Source of the DNA: Bifidobacterium breve
GTDB taxonomy: Bacteria > Actinomycetota > Acidimicrobiia > IMCC26256 > PALSA-555
DNA: 10,979 bases
Direction: 5' to 3'
NCBI GenBank assembly: GCA_945889545.1
Contig: CAMDCC010000072.1
Location: forward strand, 1-10,979
Shown: positions 6,019-10,979 of the stretch, in pieces
How the letters are laid out: every line of letters begins with the position of its first letter
Position numbering within the stretch: position 1 is the stretch's first letter
Made by a program: the position numbers and the translations under genes
The notes under the pieces: model-generated
Databases searched by the model: none
What the model saw: only the letters and a program-made list of their open reading frames with translations
What the model was told of the DNA's origin: nothing

Positions 6019-6791
6019 GAACCGGAGTGTTCCGTCGCGTGCTCGCGGTCGGCGCATTGGCCGTTGCGGGTGCACTCGCGCCGACCGCAGCCGCGCAGGC
6101 CGCGCCCAGTCGCGCCGTCATCGTGATCGGGAACAGCACGCACACCATCTCGTTCAGCGGATCGATCAGTGGCCTGCAAGCGCTCCAGATGGTGGCAAGC
6201 GTCGAGACGATGGGCTTTGGCGGATCACTTGGCAATGCAGTGTGCAAGATCAACGGCGTTGGCAACGCGGCAACGTCCGGTACGTGCTTGCTGGGGCCGG
6301 GTGGCGCGTACTGGCGGTACTTCCGGCCCGCACCTGGCGTGAGCGGTTGGGCCTATTCCTCCACGGGCGCGAGCAACACCGCCGTGACCGACGGTGACGT
6401 CGAGGGCTGGTACTACGGGGCGAGCGGTTCACCACCGTTCCACTCGTTCTGCTCGGTCGCGGGATGCGAACCCCCCGCGCCAGTCACGACGGCGCCCCCA
6501 GTCGCACCGACGAGCAGCGTTCCTGGAGGCGGGAAAGGAAGCACCAGCACAACGTTTCTTCCAAACGGTGTGACTTCACCTCTCGGCACCGATGGCACGA
6601 CGACGTCCACGAGCGCGCCCGGCGGCAACGAACCGAATGACCTTGCCAGCGGTTCCCCGCCAGGTGGTCGACCCGAGATCGTTGCGAGCGACGAGGACGA
6701 CGGGTCACCGGTCGGTGTTGCGGTCGCTGGTGGTGTCGTCCTCGCGCTCGGCGGTACCGGTGTGTTGCTACGCCGGAGGCGTCGCGTCTGA
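6015..6791 (+). CDS. Membrane-anchored DUF4430 / transcobalamin C-terminal-like protein; putative cobalamin-binding beta subunit
   Basis: This is a 258-residue protein with a signal peptide (1-29, AQA/A cleavage). A domain at about 33-135 follows, matching the DUF4430 pattern, the fold of the transcobalamin beta domain: a Leu-rich helix after the first strands (ISGLQALQMV), a central GNAVCKINGVGN, an aromatic GGAYWRYFRP where the family has its W-x-Y-(Y/F) strand, and the terminal DGDVEGWYYG. Four cysteines (77, 91, 146, 151) could form two disulfides. Residues of about 150-228 are a Pro/Ser/Thr/Gly linker. Then comes one hydrophobic segment (about 232-252) and RRRRRV, giving a membrane tether with the sensor domain outside. 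The GTG start overlaps the upstream TGA (GTGA, 6015-6018), with GAGGGG nine bases upstream, so the two are co-translated and share riboswitch control. It probably forms the lid over a cobalamin held by the upstream barrel protein; this is inferred from animal transcobalamin. Confidence 0.82.
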   Translation: MRTGVFRRVLAVGALAVAGALAPTAAAQAAPSRAVIVIGNSTHTISFSGSISGLQALQMVASVETMGFGGSLGNAVCKINGVGNAATSGTCLLGPGGAYWRYFRPAPGVSGWAYSSTGASNTAVTDGDVEGWYYGASGSPPFHSFCSVAGCEPPAPVTTAPPVAPTSSVPGGGKGSTSTTFLPNGVTSPLGTDGTTTSTSAPGGNEPNDLASGSPPGGRPEIVASDEDDGSPVGVAVAGGVVLALGGTGVLLRRRRRV

Positions 6792-6942
6792 GTCCCCCAT
6801 CGGTTCCATCCGCGCTCCACCGCTAAGCCCCGGCTCCGCCCCGAAGCAATCGCGGGTAATCTACTCACTCACGGTCCAGCCTCGCCGCTTCCCCGGGCCG
6901 ACCTGGGCCTTCCAGCTCCCGCCGCCTTCGTAGGATGGGCCG
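6792..6942. other. Intergenic spacer between the B12-capture gene pair and the transpeptidase gene
   Basis: This 151-base stretch lacks a convincing reading frame or a terminator with a T-run. A short stem CCCGGG-CCGA-CCTGGG (one G-T pair, 6892-6907) is the only hairpin noticed. The transpeptidase promoter should lie here, but no clear -35/-10 pair was recognised. Confidence 0.4.
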
Positions 6943-7803
6943 ATGCCGACACCAGACCCGCCGGGAGGGCGCGCCGCGCGCCGGGCCCAGTCCCGTCGGC
7001 TCCGGGTCAAGGTCGGTGCTGCCGTGGCCGTGCTGGTCGCCGGGGGGGTAGGCCTCACCCTTGCGCTCTCCGGTGGCGGGGACGACCCGGTCCAACGCCG
7101 AGCGGCGCCCGAGCCCCCCACCACCACGACCGCCGCCCCGGCGCTCGTGGGGGCAAGCGTCGTGACCACCGCGGTCGAGAGCCTCGAGGTGTTCGCCGAG
7201 CCGAGCGACACGGCCGAGAAGCTCGCAACCCTCACCGCCATCACCGCCTACCGGTCGCCAACGACGCTGCTCGTCGACCCGACCCGTCCGCTCGGTCCGG
7301 CGGGATGGGTACCCGTGACCGTGCCGTTCGAGAAGCCGAACGGCACACCGGGTTGGGTCAAAGCCGACCAGGTGACCATGTCGCAGACGCCGTACGAGAT
7401 CGTCGTCCACCTCTGGGGGCACACGCTCGAGCTGCTGCGAGACGGCGAGGTCGTGTTGAGCACGAAGGTGATCCTCGGCGCAGCGGGCAGTGTGACGCCG
7501 ACCGGGCGCTTCTACCTGACCGATCCGCTGAACTGCAACAAGGAGTCGGTTCTCGGGTACCCCACGGGCAGCTGTAGCGGCGCGTACGGCGCGTTCGCCA
7601 TCGGCACATCAGGGCTCTCCGAACAGCTCGACTCGTTCCAGGGCACGATCCCCCAGATCGCGCTCCACGGCACCGACCTGCCCGCATCCGAGCTGGGCAA
7701 GAACCTCTCGAACGGCTGCATCCGCATGCCGAACGACATCATCTTGCAGATCGCCGCAATCACCCCGTTGCTCGGCACGCCGGTGACGATCGCCCCATTC
7801 TGA
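6943..7803 (+). CDS. L,D-transpeptidase (YkuD family), membrane-anchored
   Basis: This 286-residue cell-wall enzyme would form 3-3 peptidoglycan cross-links (or attach proteins) outside the membrane. A basic N-terminus (1-23) precedes one hydrophobic signal-anchor (about 24-42) with no clear cleavage site, then a Pro/Thr linker with PPTTTT. Residues of about 70-150 look like an SH3-type domain (SLEVFAEPSD, GWVPVTVP, TPGWVKADQV). The catalytic YkuD domain runs from about 152 to 285. It starts with a strand pair (EIVVHLWGHTLELLRDG), then GAAGSVTPTGRFYL, and closes with the hallmark HGTDLP...SNGCIRMPN, with catalytic Cys259 and His242. AGGA lies seven bases before ATG 6943. The sequence ends PF then TGA inside a 14-bp tandem repeat. 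Nothing links it functionally to the B12 genes beyond adjacency. Confidence 0.92.
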   Translation: MPTPDPPGGRAARRAQSRRLRVKVGAAVAVLVAGGVGLTLALSGGGDDPVQRRAAPEPPTTTTAAPALVGASVVTTAVESLEVFAEPSDTAEKLATLTAITAYRSPTTLLVDPTRPLGPAGWVPVTVPFEKPNGTPGWVKADQVTMSQTPYEIVVHLWGHTLELLRDGEVVLSTKVILGAAGSVTPTGRFYLTDPLNCNKESVLGYPTGSCSGAYGAFAIGTSGLSEQLDSFQGTIPQIALHGTDLPASELGKNLSNGCIRMPNDIILQIAAITPLLGTPVTIAPF

Positions 7804-7836
7804 GCAGGCCATTCTGAGCAGGCCATTCTGAGCAGG
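7795..7836. repeat. 14-bp perfect tandem repeat, three copies, spanning a stop codon
   Basis: CCATTCTGAGCAGG occurs three times head to tail. The first copy contains the last two codons and the TGA stop of the L,D-transpeptidase, and the other two lie in the short gap before the end of the convergent fusion gene (stop at 7856). The unit is not a multiple of three, and it contains no inverted repeat that would make a terminator. It looks like replication slippage at a convergent gene junction. Confidence 0.9.
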
Positions 7837-7855
7837 CCGCTTCCGGACGCGTGTT

Positions 7856-10800
7856 TCAGCGCTTCGCGACGTCGGCCATGGCCTCGCCGGGAAGCACGAA
7901 CGCGGTATCGCTGAGCGGTGCGCCGGGCTCCACCATCTCCGGGTAGCGCATGCCGGTGAGTAAGGCGACCTCGAAGATCTCCTGCACGAGACCATCGAAG
8001 GCAAGGTACGCCACGGTCTCGCCGGTGGTCGTGTCCACCACCCACACTCCGCAGCGGAGCTCCTCGGTCCTACCGCTCGTGAGCGGGAGGCCATCGAAGG
8101 CGTGCTCACGCACGCGCGAAAGGCCGATGATCGCGTGCTTCCCTGCGAACGCGAGCCCGCGTGCGAACCCCGGGACCGAAGCAACCTGCGTCACCGCACC
8201 GGTCTCCACGTCGATCGTGCACAAAGCGCCAAGGCCTGACTCGAGAACCCAGAGTCGACCGTCATGCCAACGCGGTGAGTGCGGCATCGAGAGTCCGACC
8301 GCGACGGTCTCGTTCGAATCGATGTCGATGATCGCCCCGCCGTGGGCCTTGTGCTCACGCCATCCGCTCGGCTCATCGGTGATGCCAAGCACACTGGCGT
8401 ATCTAGGACGACCATCGACCACGGCCAGGCCGTTGAGATGACACCGGTCTTCGGGCGCGAGCGCGCTCACGAAGCTCGGTCGCCAACGCGGCACGAACGA
8501 GTGATCGCTGTCGAGCGTCGCGAGGCACGAGAAGCGCGTGTTCACGATCCAGAGACCGTCGTCAGCCCACGCAAGGTCGTGCACTCGGATGTCACCGGTC
8601 GCGTGTCGCGTACGGGCGACGAAGCACGCATCGTGACGGTCGGGTGGCTCCAGGCGGCGCGCGAGGTCGGATTGGTTCTGGAAGACGATGATCTCCGACT
8701 TGGTGCCCACAGCGAGTCGGTGGCCGTCGAACGCCACACCCATCGGTGACGGCAGCGACCGAAAGTGCGTGTTGAGCCCGTCGTCGGACGAGCGCACCAA
8801 GATCAGCCGGCCGGCCTGATACGTGGTGATGACGAGTGACGCGCCGAGTGCCTTGAGAAACCTCACGAAGCTCGCCGTGACCTGGCTGCTGAAGAGCTCC
8901 TCCCCCGTCGGGGCCGCGTCGCCGGCATCCGACGCCGACGCCGACGCGGAACCTCCTTGGGGAGAACTTGCTTTCGTGAGCGTGCTCGTCTCGGAGGCAT
9001 CCACGGGCGGCACGACCTCCACAGGCGTGACGCGCGGCGCTACGGCAAAGACCTGACGGGCGCGCGTCGCGACTTCACGGATGCGCTCCTCGTACGGCCC
9101 AAGCTCCTCGGCGTTGCGACGCCACTTCTCGGGGTGCGGTGAGTCGAGGGTGTGACGCGACTCGGGCAGCGGCTCGGCGAGCGCGTCGTCCCACGCGAGG
9201 CCGAGGAAGCCGCAGAGCTGCGTGACTTCCCCGAGCGGGTCGGCGAGCAAGCGGTCGTAGCTGGCCACGCACCAGCGATCGGGCTCGAGCGCCTCGAGAT
9301 CGTCGAGCAGCACGCTGGTCGTGACCGCCCACTGCTCGGTGACCACCTCGCCGAGCGGACGGCCGTCGAGCTCGGTCCAACCCGGCGTGAGCAACAACGA
9401 CCACGGGTTCCCGCCCCACCCAGGCAAGTCGGGGTACGTGACGAACCGCCCCGAGCGCCACGCATCGAGCATGCTGCTGATCGTCTCGCGCGGGTCACGG
9501 TAGAGATACACGAACCGCGCATCGGGGAACGCCTTCGCGAGGAAAGGCACCCGCAACGCGTTCTTGGGCGTCTTCTCCAACAGTCGGCTCGGGCCACCCA
9601 GCGGACGGCTCCCATTGCGGTCCCGCAGTCGCATCACGAACGCGTCCTTGAGATGGGAGACCACCCCTTCGGTGGCGTCCGCAACATCGAGTCGGTTCGA
9701 CGACCATTCATGCGCTTCCGGACTCAGTGCCGCGATTGCCTCGATGAGCACATGGCTCTCACCGCCGATCGTGTAGAGCTCGGGCGCACGCGCCAGGGTC
9801 TCGAAGAGCAGCGTGCTCCCCGAGCGGGGCGACGACACGATGAACACGGGGTCGGCGATGCGCGGGGGCCCGGCCAGTCGAGCCCGCACGGGGTCGACCG
9901 ATCGCGCCGAAGCCGGCGCCGCTCCGCGGGATTCGGTACGAGTTCGCGCGCCGGTGTCGTGCATGGGTGAGGCGAGCTCACGGTTCAACGCCACCCGGAA
10001 CACGAGCTGGTTCACCGCATGGGACAGATCGATGTTGTTGCGCAGGACCAAACCGCTGCCGCTCTGCGCGAGTGCGGCCTCGCCCCCGTGCAACAGGTCT
10101 TGGAAGTGGTCCCACCCCTGCGGTGCCGTACCGAAGCGCGCGTACAGGTCGTTCCACGCTCGGCGAAACGGGGTGAGCGCTCCACGGACGCGCGCCGCGG
10201 CAGTTCCATCGAGTTCCGCGAGCTCGGCGAGCAGCACGTCGAGCGTGGCATCGACTTCAGCCGGCGCCATCACCACGGGATGGTTCACGGTCTCCAGCGG
10301 CAGCAACGGGGTGGCATCGGGATCGAACTCGATCATTCGCGGTTCGCCGTCGGGTTCGTCGATGAGACCCCAGAGAGGCGCTCCGCCGACCGTGTCCATC
10401 ACGAGGTGCACTCGGGGCGCGGCCGCGGGGTTGTCGACTCGGTGGCGACGCCACGTGTCGAAGACCCAGACCTCGCCTTCGGCCATGTGCGTGGACTCGC
10501 CGCCCACCTCGAAGGTCACCGCAGGAGTGGTCACGATCGGTACGTGCACTCTCAGGTGGTGCCACCAGTAGTAGTTGGTGTCGACGTGCGCGTGGAGCTC
10601 GGTCTCTTCGGCGATGCGCATGAAGCGGCTTCGCCCGATCGTGGCTCCCAGCGCCGAGAGCACCTGGCGGGTGTACGGCAGCGATGCAAGCACCGGCGTG
10701 GGCGCCATCGGGCCCTTCGTGCTGTCGTGCGCAGGGTCTCCGCCCGCCGCGACGATGGGGAGCGCGGTGTTGCCCGCGGCATCTTCAGGGTGATCGCGCC

Positions 10801-10891
10801 ACAAGCCGTCGTCGACGCCCGCGATCTCTGCGGCCAACCGGCCCGCGTCGGCGCGCAACGGGAGACGAACGAAGGCGCGGTCGAGTCGCAT
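7856..10891 (-). CDS. Three-domain fusion: aspartyl/asparaginyl beta-hydroxylase-like, sulfotransferase and TIGR03032-type domains
   Basis: This is a 1011-residue protein with no signal peptide or membrane segment, so probably cytoplasmic. Residues of about 60-175 form a 2-oxoglutarate/Fe(II) domain of the Asp/Asn beta-hydroxylase type: ELHAHVDTNY (candidate ligand His100 or His102, and D104), RVHVPI, EGEVWVFDTWRRHRVDN (candidate His150) and RVHLVMD (R160, likely 2-oxoglutarate contact). Residues of about 345-620 are a sulfotransferase. They show PVFIVSSPRSGSTLL (PAPS 5'-phosphosulfate loop), EKTPKNALR, and FVYLYRDPRETISSM (3'-phosphate motif). A Ser/Ala/Asp-rich linker (631-662) leads to a propeller-like C-terminal domain (about 665-985; LITTYQAGRL-type start, MGVAFDGHRLAVGT, CHLNGLAV, MPHSPRWHDGRLWVLESG) resembling the uncharacterised TIGR03032/DUF4915 family. 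The start is ATG 10891, without a clear ribosome-binding site. The substrate is unknown. The combination suggests hydroxylation and sulfation of one peptide, glycan or small molecule. Confidence 0.85.
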   Translation of the reverse strand: MRLDRAFVRLPLRADAGRLAAEIAGVDDGLWRDHPEDAAGNTALPIVAAGGDPAHDSTKGPMAPTPVLASLPYTRQVLSALGATIGRSRFMRIAEETELHAHVDTNYYWWHHLRVHVPIVTTPAVTFEVGGESTHMAEGEVWVFDTWRRHRVDNPAAAPRVHLVMDTVGGAPLWGLIDEPDGEPRMIEFDPDATPLLPLETVNHPVVMAPAEVDATLDVLLAELAELDGTAAARVRGALTPFRRAWNDLYARFGTAPQGWDHFQDLLHGGEAALAQSGSGLVLRNNIDLSHAVNQLVFRVALNRELASPMHDTGARTRTESRGAAPASARSVDPVRARLAGPPRIADPVFIVSSPRSGSTLLFETLARAPELYTIGGESHVLIEAIAALSPEAHEWSSNRLDVADATEGVVSHLKDAFVMRLRDRNGSRPLGGPSRLLEKTPKNALRVPFLAKAFPDARFVYLYRDPRETISSMLDAWRSGRFVTYPDLPGWGGNPWSLLLTPGWTELDGRPLGEVVTEQWAVTTSVLLDDLEALEPDRWCVASYDRLLADPLGEVTQLCGFLGLAWDDALAEPLPESRHTLDSPHPEKWRRNAEELGPYEERIREVATRARQVFAVAPRVTPVEVVPPVDASETSTLTKASSPQGGSASASASDAGDAAPTGEELFSSQVTASFVRFLKALGASLVITTYQAGRLILVRSSDDGLNTHFRSLPSPMGVAFDGHRLAVGTKSEIIVFQNQSDLARRLEPPDRHDACFVARTRHATGDIRVHDLAWADDGLWIVNTRFSCLATLDSDHSFVPRWRPSFVSALAPEDRCHLNGLAVVDGRPRYASVLGITDEPSGWREHKAHGGAIIDIDSNETVAVGLSMPHSPRWHDGRLWVLESGLGALCTIDVETGAVTQVASVPGFARGLAFAGKHAIIGLSRVREHAFDGLPLTSGRTEELRCGVWVVDTTTGETVAYLAFDGLVQEIFEVALLTGMRYPEMVEPGAPLSDTAFVLPGEAMADVAKR

Positions 10892-10944
10892 GCGGACCGC
10901 GAGCGTACGGCGCGGGCCTCACGCTGTACAGGCCGGAGGGTGGA

Positions 10945-10979
10945 TCAGCCGGTGAAGAGGCCCTCGAGCTCGGCTTCGT
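10945..10979 (-). CDS. Possible 3' end of a further minus-strand gene
   Basis: Read on the minus strand, the last 35 bases give EAELEGLFTG followed by TGA (10947-10945), 53 bases upstream of the fusion gene start. The acidic/hydrophobic composition and codon third positions fit a real C-terminus, and the spacing would fit an operon with the fusion gene. So few codons are visible that nothing can be said about function, and a chance open frame is possible. Confidence 0.3.
   Translation of the reverse strand, partial: EAELEGLFTG

Noticed and set aside
6892..6907. Hairpin CCCGGG-CCGA-CCTGGG as a terminator after the DUF4430 gene
   Set aside because: It is short, has a G-T pair and no T-run; G+C-rich DNA gives many such chance stems.
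8926..8948. GACGCC short repeats in the fusion gene
   Set aside because: They encode the Ser/Ala/Asp-rich inter-domain linker and are ordinary low-complexity coding sequence.
1..10979. Search for CRISPR arrays, tRNA/rRNA genes, insertion sequences and phage genes
   Set aside because: No regularly spaced repeats, tRNA-like cloverleaf, transposase or phage protein was recognised by eye on either strand.

Overview
The window is G+C-rich DNA with dense, strongly third-position G/C-biased genes, four-base gene overlaps and GTG starts. It carries a GAF protein of the actinobacterial GAF-ANTAR type, an actinobacterial-style ECF transporter and secreted proteins with Pro/Thr-rich linkers. Together these suggest an actinobacterium, perhaps an Acidimicrobiia-like lineage. 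The lineage is inferred from gene content; no rRNA or tRNA gene is present to test it.

Layout. The far left (1-517, minus strand) holds the N-terminal part of a GAF-domain sensor that runs off the edge. Next, also on the minus strand, is a tightly overlapped three-gene ECF transporter operon read from about 4213 down to 649: EcfT-type membrane protein (cbrV-like), duplicated ATPase (cbrU-like) and S component (cbrT-like). On the plus strand, starting only tens of bases from the ECF start, lies a clear cobalamin riboswitch (about 4258-4400). It leads into two genes overlapping by four bases (4489-6018 and 6015-6791). The first encodes a secreted alpha/alpha-barrel protein with prenyltransferase-like repeats plus a choice-of-anchor-U-type domain. 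The second encodes a secreted, membrane-tethered DUF4430/transcobalamin C-terminal-like domain. A plus-strand L,D-transpeptidase follows (6943-7803). Converging on it from the right is a very large minus-strand gene (10891-7856) that fuses an aspartyl/asparaginyl beta-hydroxylase-like domain, a sulfotransferase and a TIGR03032-type domain. A few codons of another minus-strand gene may end at the right edge.

How the genes work together. The central part reads as a vitamin B12 acquisition locus. The riboswitch would shut down the two secreted proteins when cobalamin is plentiful. Those two proteins correspond, in order, to the alpha and beta domains of animal transcobalamin/intrinsic factor, but are encoded as separate polypeptides. 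They are good candidates for an extracellular, cell-surface cobalamin-capture complex. The divergent ECF transporter would then carry the vitamin across the membrane. This division of labour is inferred from domain resemblance, the riboswitch and gene order; ligand specificity cannot be read directly from the sequence.

The transpeptidase (cell-wall cross-linking) and the large fusion enzyme look functionally independent of the B12 locus. The fusion enzyme is the second item of real interest.
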